Shown piece after piece: positions 1 through 6,366 of a DNA stretch of 10,397 bases. The stretch lies in NCBI GenBank assembly GCA_038323265.1, contig JBBQGT010000110.1, positions 1 to 10,397 of the forward strand, given 5' to 3'. The stretch is from PNKC01 sp038323265 (GTDB lineage Bacteria > Chloroflexota > Dehalococcoidia > Tepidiformales > Tepidiformaceae). A program made the translations under genes and the position numbers. The notes beneath the pieces are model-generated. The model saw only the letters and a list, made by a program, of their open reading frames with translations, searched no databases and was not told the DNA's origin. How positions within the stretch are numbered: position 1 is the first letter of the stretch; every line of letters starts with the position of its first letter.

Positions 1-1251
1 CCCTTCGTTCACGTCGTAGAGGCGCGGCACGAGGTAGGCGACCGTGGTCTTGCCGGCGCCCGAGTGGCCAACAAGCGCGGCGAACTGCCCCCGCGGGACT
101 TCGAACGAGACGCGCTGGAGCGTCTTTCCGTCTGCGGTGTAGCTAAAGCTGACGTCCTCGAAGCGCACATCGCCCTGCACGTTTTCGAGGGCCATGGCAC
201 CGGGCTTGTCGGCGATTTCGTGTTCGAGGTCCAAATAGTCGAAGAGCCGTTCGAAGAGTGCTAGCGAACTGAGGACGGTGACGTTCAGGTTCAGCAGCTG
301 CGAGATCGGCGAGAAGAGCCGCCCAAGGAGACCAGCCGAAGCGACAACGGTGCCGAGCGACGCCTCGCTGCCAATGATGCGGTGGCCGCCGTACCAATAG
401 ACAACGGCGGGCGTAATCGCCCCGAAGAGCCCAACGACCACGCCGAACCCTCGCCCGACCATGGCGCGGCGGATGTTGAGCGTGCGGATGCGCATCGCCT
501 TTTCTTCGAAGCGCTCAATCTCGTCCGCCTGACGTCCGAAGGTCTTGACGAGCAGGGCTCCGCTGACCGAAAGCGTCTCTTGCATCTGGCCGTTCATTAG
601 GGCCAGCTCTTCCTGAGATTCGGAGATCAGGTCGCGTTGAATGCTGCCGACGCGTTTCGCGGGGTACATGAAGAGGGGCAGGAAGGCGACCGAGAAGAGC
701 GCGAGCCGCCAGTCCAAATAAAGCATTAGGGCGAAGGTGGAGCCGGCAGTGATCAGGTTGCCGACGAGCCCGCCGAGTGTATCGCTCACCACTCCCTGGA
801 CCGCGCCCACGTCGTTGCTGACGCGTGAAAGCACCTCACCCGTGCGGTTGGCCGTGAACCAGCGCAGCGACATGCCGCTAAGGTGGCGGTACAGGGCGCG
901 GCGCAGGTCGAACATGACGGCCTGGCCGATGGAGTTGCTCAGATAGGTCTGGGAGACGTCGGTCACCGCCCCAAGGAGGACGAAGCCGAGCATGAGCAGG
1001 ATGAGGACGTTGAGGAGCGACCCGTCGAAGCCCTTCACCGGGTTCACGGCGTCATCGATGATCCGCTGGACGAGCAAAGGAGGGGCGAGCCCGGCCACGG
1101 CGGCCACGCTGATGGTGGTCATCAGCAGGCCGACCATGCCAAGGTGCGTCCGGTGAAGGAGAAGCGCCCGCTTAAGCGTTGGCCAAATCGGGCGTTGGGG
1201 GCGCGCCTTACGCCGCTCTATCCAGTTGCCGTTGTGCCCACCCATTCCCAT
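1..1251 (-). CDS. ABC exporter, fused membrane and ATPase domains (3' end beyond window)
   Basis: Half-transporter of the type IV exporter class (MsbA/LmrA-like): an N-terminal six-helix membrane domain fused to a nucleotide-binding domain, normally active as a dimer in the inner membrane. I read 417 codons from the minus strand with no stop. Residues 1-35 are a basic cytoplasmic lead-in, and hydrophobic segments follow from about residue 36 to 330. The stretch GEVLSRVSNDV near 140 is typical of the intracellular coupling region of this family. The ATPase domain starts near residue 360; Walker A is GHSGAGKTT at 395-403. The Q-loop, signature, Walker B and H-loop lie beyond base 1. The start is taken at ATG 1251, just after an in-frame TAG at 1255-1257; ATG 1245 is an alternative, and neither has a strong ribosome-binding site. 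It lies 74 bases downstream of the methyltransferase gene and could be cotranscribed with it. Exported substrate unknown; lipids or drugs are common in the family. Confidence 0.92.
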   Translation of the reverse strand, partial: MGMGGHNGNWIERRKARPQRPIWPTLKRALLLHRTHLGMVGLLMTTISVAAVAGLAPPLLVQRIIDDAVNPVKGFDGSLLNVLILLMLGFVLLGAVTDVSQTYLSNSIGQAVMFDLRRALYRHLSGMSLRWFTANRTGEVLSRVSNDVGAVQGVVSDTLGGLVGNLITAGSTFALMLYLDWRLALFSVAFLPLFMYPAKRVGSIQRDLISESQEELALMNGQMQETLSVSGALLVKTFGRQADEIERFEEKAMRIRTLNIRRAMVGRGFGVVVGLFGAITPAVVYWYGGHRIIGSEASLGTVVASAGLLGRLFSPISQLLNLNVTVLSSLALFERLFDYLDLEHEIADKPGAMALENVQGDVRFEDVSFSYTADGKTLQRVSFEVPRGQFAALVGHSGAGKTTVAYLVPRLYDVNEG

Positions 1252-1325
1252 CGCCTACCAGCGTAGGCCGCGGAAGCGGGTTGAGGGTACTGACCGAGTG
1301 GGCGGGTTGCGGCGCGCGGCTGAAA

Positions 1326-2399
1326 CTACTCTTTCGTGGCGACGTAGTAGTTATTCTCGATGTCGTCCTCGATGCGGCACACTTCGACGTGCGTAAATCC
1401 TGCCTCCGCCAACATCGAACGAGCCTTCTGTTCGCCCCACATCGCGCCGAGGCCCATGCCATCCAAGGCTAGCGAGACGGTCATGCAGTGAGCCGTCGAA
1501 ATCCCGTACATGAACGGGCCTAGCGGATGCCCGACGGTGTCTTCGAGGTTGCTCGAGGCAGCAACGTCGACGCAGAGATACGTGCCGCCGGGACGAATCG
1601 AAGCGGAGATGCCCGCCAGCATGCGGTCTGGACGCGCCTGGTCATGCACCGAATCGAAGGTGGTGATGAAGTCCCAGCGAGCCGGACCATTCAGATTAGC
1701 CGCGTCCTGAAGTTCGAACGACGCGTTGCTCAACCCCTGGGCGCTCGCCTCGGCGCGACCGGCGCCTATGCCCTCTTCCGAGAAATCGATGCCCGTGAAG
1801 CGGCTGTTCGGGAAGGCCTTGGCCATGATGTTGATCGCATGACCGCTCCCGCAGCCGATATCGGCAACATCGATCCCCGCATTCAGCTTCTCCACAAGGC
1901 CGGGGACAATAGGCAGCGTCCTATTAACGAGTGTCGCGTCGTAGATCTGGGCGCTCGCTTCGGCCATGAGCTGCTGGAACTTGGGGAAGCGGGAATAGGG
2001 CACACCGCCGCCGTCTCGGAAGCAAGCCGACAGTTCGTCTTCAACGTTTCCGATGAGCGCGATGAACTGGGCGTATGACGCCAGGTTACCCGGACCAGCG
2101 GCGCGTGTAAGCGATGCGGAATGTTCCGCTGGGAGCACGTACGTAGCGGAGGCTGGCTCGTACTCGATTACCTTCCCGGCCACCATCGCGCCCAACCACT
2201 CGCGCACGTAGCGTTCATTCAATCCGGCAGCCGCTGCTATCTGGGCGCTGCTTGAAGGCGGAAGTTCCGCCATGGCGTCGAACAGCCTGGTTCGATGGCC
2301 GATGCTGGTCATGATTGCGAGCATTGCGGAGTTGAGCATCCCGGCCATCTGGCCACCGAACGCTTCCATCTTCGGGACGTCGAGTTCTATCGTGGTCAA
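1326..2399 (-). CDS. Class I SAM-dependent methyltransferase with N-terminal winged helix
   Basis: Soluble methyltransferase of the two-domain type with an N-terminal winged-helix/dimerisation region (about residues 25-95, including LNERYVREWLGAM) and a Rossmann-fold catalytic domain. Motif I is VADIGCGSG at 178-186; the acidic residue after strand 2 is in GIDFSEEG near 203-210; TTFDSVHDQ at 246-254 and the RPGG turn near 268-271 follow. The C-terminal part, with HPLGPF, HCMTVSLA, GAMWGE and the ending NNYYVATKE, matches my memory of a conserved bacterial family often labelled only as class I methyltransferase (Rv2258c-like). The substrate is unknown; the winged helix probably dimerises rather than binds DNA. 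I prefer the TTG start at 2399 (357 residues), because the protein then begins MTTIELDVPKMEAF, as family members do. An upstream ATG at 2435 would add 12 residues but has no ribosome-binding site and lies upstream of a possible extended -10 element; ATG 2369 is shorter. Confidence 0.9.
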   Translation of the reverse strand: MTTIELDVPKMEAFGGQMAGMLNSAMLAIMTSIGHRTRLFDAMAELPPSSSAQIAAAAGLNERYVREWLGAMVAGKVIEYEPASATYVLPAEHSASLTRAAGPGNLASYAQFIALIGNVEDELSACFRDGGGVPYSRFPKFQQLMAEASAQIYDATLVNRTLPIVPGLVEKLNAGIDVADIGCGSGHAINIMAKAFPNSRFTGIDFSEEGIGAGRAEASAQGLSNASFELQDAANLNGPARWDFITTFDSVHDQARPDRMLAGISASIRPGGTYLCVDVAASSNLEDTVGHPLGPFMYGISTAHCMTVSLALDGMGLGAMWGEQKARSMLAEAGFTHVEVCRIEDDIENNYYVATKE

Positions 2400-2415
2400 T
2401 TTGAACCGCCTGATT

Positions 2416-2445
2416 CGAATGACGGATATTAGCATTCGCTGTCAA
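2416..2445 (-). promoter_or_regulatory. Possible promoter and operator for the methyltransferase gene
   Basis: Read on the minus strand, TGCTAATAT (2434-2426) looks like an extended -10 element (TGn followed by TAATAT). It would start transcription about 20 bases before the TTG start at 2399. A perfect TTGACA sits at 2445-2440, but only 8 bases from that -10, so the two cannot work together as a normal pair. A 6-base inverted repeat, CGAATG (2416-2421) and CATTCG (2433-2438), brackets the -10 and could be an operator. This is pattern reading only. Confidence 0.3.
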
Positions 2446-2603
2446 GATGTTTTCTTACGAATTTGGTGAAGTCGAGCGATCACCGGCGGACGGCGTGAAA
2501 CGGACATTTGTTTGGAAGGGCGTTTGAGCTTGCTGTTCCCTGTTCAGGCATCCCGTGTCACCATACGCATGGCGGTGGACCAGCCCTGTGGACAGGAGTT
2601 CTT
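2446..2603. other. Divergent intergenic region, upstream of the LysM gene
   Basis: Non-coding stretch between the methyltransferase promoter area and the LysM protein gene. It must hold the plus-strand promoter, but I find no convincing -35/-10 pair. A direct repeat TGTTC-CC-TGTTC is present near 2533-2544. The only firm signal is the ribosome-binding site AGGAG at 2594-2598, five bases before the GTG at 2604. Confidence 0.5.
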
Positions 2604-3494
2604 GTGACTCAGGAAGACTTTTCGGCCGTATGCCCCTACCTCGGGCTCGCGGATGACGCGGACTCTCACGCAACGTATGCGACCGAAGCGCACCGGTGCT
2701 ACCGGCTCCCCAATCCGACACGCATAGCGTCTCCGCACCAGGAGACTTACTGCCTTGGCGCAAACCACGTCACCTGCCCTGTGTATTTGGGCGAAGGCGT
2801 GCCAAAGACAATACCTGCGGCGGCAGCGGGCGCCGGCGCCGCTGGCGCCTTCACCACAGGCGCGCCATCGCGTCCTGTAGATGAGGGCGAGACCGTGCGC
2901 GGCCCCCAGGCGGGCCAACGGCCAGCCTCGCGGCGCCCATTGGAACCGGGGCCTAGCGGAGCACCTAGCGGACCTACGGTACGGGGCGGCAAACGGCAGC
3001 AGGGCCAGGGAGCACTCGGGCCGCGCCCGCGGACCGGCGGAGTGAGCATGCCCGTGGCCACAATCGGCCTGTTCGCGCTGGCGGTGATCGTGATCGCGCT
3101 AGCGTTCGCGATCAACAACCTTGTCGGCGGGGGCGGCGATGATTCGAATCTCTCCTCGGCGGACGTGGTGGCGACCCGCGCGGCCGAGAAGGCTTCTCAG
3201 ACGGCAAAGGCGGGCGGTGCGCCAACCAACGCACCAGTGCAGACGCAAACCCCGGGCACTACGGCACCCGGGGCCGCCACGGCGACGCTCGCACCGGGTC
3301 AGACCCGCACCACGGTTGCCGGCTCGGCCACTCCCGGCGGGGCGGCGAAGACCGTGACCGTTAAGTCCGGTGACACCTGCGGGGCGATCGCGACAGCGAA
3401 CAACATCACGCTTCAGCAGTTGTTGACGGCCAACAACAAGTCCGAGGACGACTGCACTCGATTGCAGGTTGGGGATGTGCTGAAGCTGCCCTAG
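2604..3494 (+). CDS. Single-pass membrane protein: N-terminal Cys/His module, TM helix, C-terminal LysM
   Basis: A 296-residue protein with GTG start chosen for its AGGAG ribosome-binding site 5 bases upstream; the frame stays open back to 2508, but that part looks non-coding. Residues 1-62 form a compact module with four cysteines (10, 32, 50, 58) and histidines 30, 45 and 55, including CPYLGL, HRCY, HQETYCL and HVTCP; this could bind zinc or an iron-sulfur cluster, but I cannot name the family. Residues about 70-147 are Ala/Pro/Gly/Arg-rich and probably disordered. One hydrophobic helix spans about 151-170. The basic residues before it suggest the N-terminus is cytoplasmic. Residues 171-248 are a Thr/Ala/Pro/Gly-rich linker, and 249-296 form a LysM domain (VKSGDTCGAIA, then LQVGDVLKLP) with a cysteine pair at 259 and 284. 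LysM binds glycans with N-acetylglucosamine, so the protein may link cytoplasm to envelope glycan. First gene of a plus-strand pair with the ThuA-like gene. Confidence 0.88.
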   Translation: MTQEDFSAVCPYLGLADDADSHATYATEAHRCYRLPNPTRIASPHQETYCLGANHVTCPVYLGEGVPKTIPAAAAGAGAAGAFTTGAPSRPVDEGETVRGPQAGQRPASRRPLEPGPSGAPSGPTVRGGKRQQGQGALGPRPRTGGVSMPVATIGLFALAVIVIALAFAINNLVGGGGDDSNLSSADVVATRAAEKASQTAKAGGAPTNAPVQTQTPGTTAPGAATATLAPGQTRTTVAGSATPGGAAKTVTVKSGDTCGAIATANNITLQQLLTANNKSEDDCTRLQVGDVLKLP

Positions 3495-3553
3495 GAACGC
3501 TCGTCCTCCAATTGGCCAACGGCGTAGACTCGCGGGCACAGAGGAGACGCACC

Positions 3554-4369
3554 GTGACCGATCTACCATTGCGAGCCCACCTCGTCGCTGGCGGGTTTCC
3601 GCCCGGCGCTGCCGCTGGCCACGACCACGATTACGCCCGCTTGCGGCTGCTCGAGATGCTGGCCGAGTCGGAAATCCGCGCCACCTCGGCTGGCGACTTC
3701 GCGGACATCGAAAAGTGGCTGCCGCTGAGCCGGCTGCTGATCACCTACGTCGCCGGGCCGATCCTGACTGATGAGCAGGCGACGGTGGTGAAGCGCTGGA
3801 TGGCCGGCGGCGGGCGTTGGCTGGGGCTCCACGGCACCAGCGGCGGTAAGGCCGCGCGCATCGAAGGGACGCGCCAACGGACGATGGTGAAGACAGACCA
3901 CCACCGCGCGCTTGGCGGCTTCTTCATCAACCACCCACCGGTGCGCAAGTTCCAGGTAGATGTCCCGGAATCGGACCACCCGGTCATGAAGGACATCGGC
4001 GCGCCGTTCACGGTGATCGATGAGCCGTACATGATCGAGGTGCAAACGCCCGAGACATCGAGTGTGCTGCTGACGGCCGAACTCGGGCCGGACGTTTCGC
4101 CACCGGGCTTCGGCTTTCGCTACGAAAAGGACACTGCGCTGCTGGCCGATGGCAAGACTCGTGTGCTTGGCTACGCGCAGGACGTGGGCGAGGGGGAAGT
4201 GGTGTACATCGCGCTCGGTCACTGCCACTCACCGGCGACGAACAGTCAGCCGTTCGTGGACAAGTCCGTAGACCCGGAAGGCAAGACGCCCGCATACGTG
4301 CGGACAACCTGGGAGACACCCGAGTTCCAGCGGATGTTGCGGAACGCGGTCGCCTGGGGGATGCGGTAG
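3554..4369 (+). CDS. ThuA-like domain protein (glutamine amidotransferase-like fold)
   Basis: A 271-residue protein resembling the ThuA family (trehalose utilisation-like, PF06283), which has a class I glutamine amidotransferase-like fold; the biochemical role of most members is unknown. Supporting features are the early H-rich segment AGHDHDYARLRLLEML (21-36), the strand and turn RWLGLHGTSGG (about 88-98), DHPVMKDIG with a following DEPYM segment in the middle, and YIALGHCHSP (218-227) near the end, followed by FQRMLRNAVAWGMR at the C-terminus. The order glycine-rich turn, DHPV, DEPY, LGH, and final NAV.W is what I expect in this family. No signal peptide is seen, so it is probably cytoplasmic. 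The GTG start at 3554 is chosen because GAGGAG lies 7 bases upstream; a TTG at 3512 would add 14 residues. It follows the LysM gene by 59 bases on the same strand, so cotranscription is likely. No sugar-catabolic neighbours are present to suggest a substrate. Confidence 0.85.
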   Translation: MTDLPLRAHLVAGGFPPGAAAGHDHDYARLRLLEMLAESEIRATSAGDFADIEKWLPLSRLLITYVAGPILTDEQATVVKRWMAGGGRWLGLHGTSGGKAARIEGTRQRTMVKTDHHRALGGFFINHPPVRKFQVDVPESDHPVMKDIGAPFTVIDEPYMIEVQTPETSSVLLTAELGPDVSPPGFGFRYEKDTALLADGKTRVLGYAQDVGEGEVVYIALGHCHSPATNSQPFVDKSVDPEGKTPAYVRTTWETPEFQRMLRNAVAWGMR

Positions 4370-4380
4370 CGGAACAGGAA

Positions 4381-4459
4381 AGTGCTTAGTGCTTAGTATT
4401 CCGCTACTCGCGACCCGAATTGCGAGGCAGAGCCGCAATGCGACTAAGCACTAAGCACT
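4381..4459. repeat. 79-base palindromic element with heptamer-built 17-base inverted repeats
   Basis: Perfect 17-base inverted repeats at 4381-4397 and 4443-4459 (left arm AGTGCTTAGTGCTTAGT). Each arm is itself a tandem of the heptamer GTGCTTA. The 45-base centre holds a smaller hairpin, ATTGCG (4419-4424) with CGCAAT (4434-4439). It begins 11 bases after the ThuA-like stop codon and ends 4 bases before the permease stop codon, so it occupies nearly all of the convergent gap. It could act as a bidirectional terminator, although no U-rich tail follows either arm, or be a dispersed REP- or MITE-like repeat. I see no flanking target-site duplication. Confidence 0.75.
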
Positions 4460-4463
4460 CTCG

Positions 4464-5306
4464 TTACCCGTTTCGCTTCAGGCGGCCAGTGCGTTTGGCG
4501 TAGCGTTCGCCCAGTGAAAAAACGTAAACCCCGACGGGGATGAGGACCATGCCGGCGATGAACAGCCCGAGCATCGTCCTCCAGAGATCCGTGACGCCTT
4601 CGCCCGAGGTGAGAGCGCCGCGGATGCCCTGGATGATGTAGGTGGCCGGCGAGAAGATGGACATTGTGGCCAGCGGTTCTGGCATCTGCTCGGCGCGGAT
4701 GTAGACGCCCGAGACGAGCACCAACGCGGCCTGGATGACGTGAGTCATCTGCGAGCCCTTCTCCGGGAAGAGGAGCGGCAAGACCGCCCCCATGATCCCG
4801 ATGCCCACGAGGCTGAGGCTGCCGATGACCAACACCAATGTGGCTGAAACGTAGTTCGCGTTGGACATGTCCACGTGGAACACGAGGACGATGACGACGA
4901 GCACGATGGCCGTGTGCAGCAGCCCGTAGACCAGCGAGAAGAGGGCCGTGCCCACCATGTGCGTACTGCGCCGGACGGGCGCCATGAAGGTGTACTCGAT
5001 CGTCCCTTCCCAACGCTCCCAGGTAATCATGTCGCTCACCGTTTCGAACACCACCGCGAGGTAGTGCCAAACGAGCGCGCCGATAGCCAGAAAGAGGATC
5101 AGCTCCTGTTCTTTGTCGGCTGTGAGGACGGGTTGATCGACGGCGGAGTTGACGCCCTGGGCGATGAAGACGACTGCAAGGGAGTTGGCGATGGTGTACA
5201 TCACCCACACCACCTCCCAGCCCCAGTAGCGTTTGACGAGGTTGACGTTGCGTTCGACGAACGCGTAGCTGGCGCGCAGCTCTTGGATTGGTGCGGCGAG
5301 GGTCAC
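4464..5306 (-). CDS. ABC-2 type transporter permease
   Basis: A 280-residue integral membrane protein, the channel-forming subunit of an ABC-2 type exporter (PF01061-like). Six hydrophobic segments are visible at about 29-51, 68-88, 117-144, 152-180, 188-203 and 243-265, with a cytoplasmic N-terminus that starts with an amphipathic stretch. The segment ERWEGTIEYTFMAPVRR (97-113), between helices 2 and 3, is the typical coupling motif of drug and polysaccharide ABC-2 permeases. The C-terminus is basic (RYAKRTGRLKRNG), consistent with a cytoplasmic tail. The GTG start at 5306 overlaps the ATPase stop codon by four bases (GTGA), which implies translational coupling and fixes the start well. It pairs with the upstream ATPase to form one exporter. 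The substrate cannot be told; this subfamily is often annotated as multidrug or daunorubicin resistance without proof. Confidence 0.92.
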   Translation of the reverse strand: MTLAAPIQELRASYAFVERNVNLVKRYWGWEVVWVMYTIANSLAVVFIAQGVNSAVDQPVLTADKEQELILFLAIGALVWHYLAVVFETVSDMITWERWEGTIEYTFMAPVRRSTHMVGTALFSLVYGLLHTAIVLVVIVLVFHVDMSNANYVSATLVLVIGSLSLVGIGIMGAVLPLLFPEKGSQMTHVIQAALVLVSGVYIRAEQMPEPLATMSIFSPATYIIQGIRGALTSGEGVTDLWRTMLGLFIAGMVLIPVGVYVFSLGERYAKRTGRLKRNG

Positions 5307-6178
5307 GGCGTTTCCTTATCTGCGTCTTCCAACTTCTTGCCCGTCAGCTTGAGGAAGACGTCTTCGAGTGTCGGTTCGGGCTTGCCTTCTTCGCGCACGA
5401 GCGCCTTGAGGGCTGCCGGGGTGTCGAGCGCCACGACCCGCCCCGTATCGACGATGGCGATGCGGTCGCAGAGTTCGTCGGCTTCCTGCATGTCGTGAGT
5501 GCTGAGGAGGACGGTGGCATCGTGCTTTTCGCGGATATCGCGGATGGCGGCCTGCACTTCGCGCTTGGAGTGTGGGTCGAGGCCTGTGGTCGGTTCGTCA
5601 AGGAGCAAGAGCACAGGCGAGGTGAGGAAGGCACGGGCGATCGCCACCTTCTGCTGCATCCCGCGCGACATATCTTCCATCGGCGACCAGATGGAGCGGT
5701 CTTCCAGCCCCAGGCTGACGAGGATTTCGATGATCCGCTTGCGGGCGATGTGCGGGTCGACGGAGTAGAGGCGAGCGCCGTACATCAGGTTCTCCATGGG
5801 CGAAAGCTTCTTGAAGAAGCTGGCCTCCACGGAGACGCGGTTGATAAGGCGCTTGACCTGCGCTTCGTCCTTTTCTACGTCCAGGCCAAAGATGCGGACA
5901 CTGCCGGTGTCGGGCAGGAGGAGCGTCGACATCAGGCGGATGAGCGTGCTCTTGCCGGTGCCATTTGGGCCGAGAACGCCGAAGATCTCGCCGCGATGCA
6001 CGGTGAGCGTAATGTGGTCGACGGCGACGATGCGCTTCGCGACCTTCTTGCGGCTGAAGAGGCCCGGCCGGGTGGCGAAGACCTTCGTCACGTCGTTCAC
6101 TTCGACGGCGAGGACATCGGAAAGCGGCCGGACGGCGGGACGAGCTTCGGATGGTTCGGCGACTGCGGTGGCGGACAT
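5303..6178 (-). CDS. ABC-2 type transporter ATP-binding subunit
   Basis: A 291-residue ATPase that powers the adjacent permease (DrrA/CcmA-like branch). Walker A is GPNGTGKS at 70-77; the signature is SRGMQQKVAIAR at 171-182, a variant of LSGGQ; Walker B is LLLLDEP at 190-196; the D-loop follows as GLDP; the H-loop is STHD at 226-229. The Q-loop region reads VSVEASFFKKLSPMENL, with glutamate where glutamine is usual, as I recall for part of this branch. The insert RPGLFSRKK before the first strand is also typical of the group. Two starts are plausible: ATG 6178, with GAGG five bases upstream, and ATG 6235, with GGAGGG five bases upstream, which would add 19 residues. I choose 6178 because the extra codons are AT-rich at third positions compared with the gene and the shorter form already has 25-30 residues before the domain. 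It sits behind a hairpin-rich leader. Confidence 0.92.
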   Translation of the reverse strand: MSATAVAEPSEARPAVRPLSDVLAVEVNDVTKVFATRPGLFSRKKVAKRIVAVDHITLTVHRGEIFGVLGPNGTGKSTLIRLMSTLLLPDTGSVRIFGLDVEKDEAQVKRLINRVSVEASFFKKLSPMENLMYGARLYSVDPHIARKRIIEILVSLGLEDRSIWSPMEDMSRGMQQKVAIARAFLTSPVLLLLDEPTTGLDPHSKREVQAAIRDIREKHDATVLLSTHDMQEADELCDRIAIVDTGRVVALDTPAALKALVREEGKPEPTLEDVFLKLTGKKLEDADKETP

Positions 6179-6254
6179 AGGTTCCTCTTTCATAGTGCTG
6201 GCTGCGACGGCTTCAAAAGCGGATTGAGCGCCCATCGGGTCCCTCCCTCGGGTG

Positions 6255-6301
6255 CGGCGCAACGAAACAGAACAAAGCGCCGGGGTAACCCCCTCGGCGC
6301 T
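6255..6301 (-). terminator. Leader hairpin 2, proximal terminator-like structure
   Basis: On the minus strand AGCGCCG (6301-6295) pairs with CGGCGCT (6282-6276), and the stem can extend with further G-C pairs around a short GGTTACC-type loop. It is followed by TTTGTTCTGTTTC (6276-6264), a U-rich tail. The same 3' arm CGGCGC (6282-6277) could instead pair with GCGCCG at 6260-6255, so two mutually exclusive stems are possible. It lies 20-25 bases before the ribosome-binding site of the alternative ATG 6235 and would be in the 5' leader of the ATPase gene. Confidence 0.55.
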
Positions 6302-6324
6302 TCGCTGTATGAATCCGTGTGACG

Positions 6325-6366
6325 GAAACAGAAAAGCCGTGGGGCGATTGATGTGGCCCACGGCTT
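6325..6366 (-). terminator. Leader hairpin 1, distal terminator-like structure
   Basis: A perfect 10-base stem: on the minus strand AAGCCGTGGG (6366-6357) pairs with CCCACGGCTT (6343-6334) across a 13-base loop. TTCTGTTTC (6333-6325) follows at once, giving a U-rich run as in intrinsic terminators. The tail nonamer is identical to that after hairpin 2 (6272-6264). It could end transcription arriving from the alpha/beta hydrolase cluster, or form the first part of an attenuating leader for the ABC-2 operon. Confidence 0.6.

Noticed and set aside
883..1266. Long open frame on the plus strand opposite the ABC exporter.
   Set aside because: It is antisense to a clear exporter membrane domain; the low-complexity, charged translation is typical of a shadow in GC-rich DNA.
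1276..1309. Direct repeat GCGGGTTG (1276-1283 and 1302-1309) between the exporter and methyltransferase genes.
   Set aside because: Only eight GC-rich bases; expected by chance and without other supporting structure.
5288..6322. A 344-codon plus-strand frame opposite the ABC ATPase.
   Set aside because: The minus strand encodes all ABC ATPase motifs in the same interval; the plus-strand protein has no recognisable domain.
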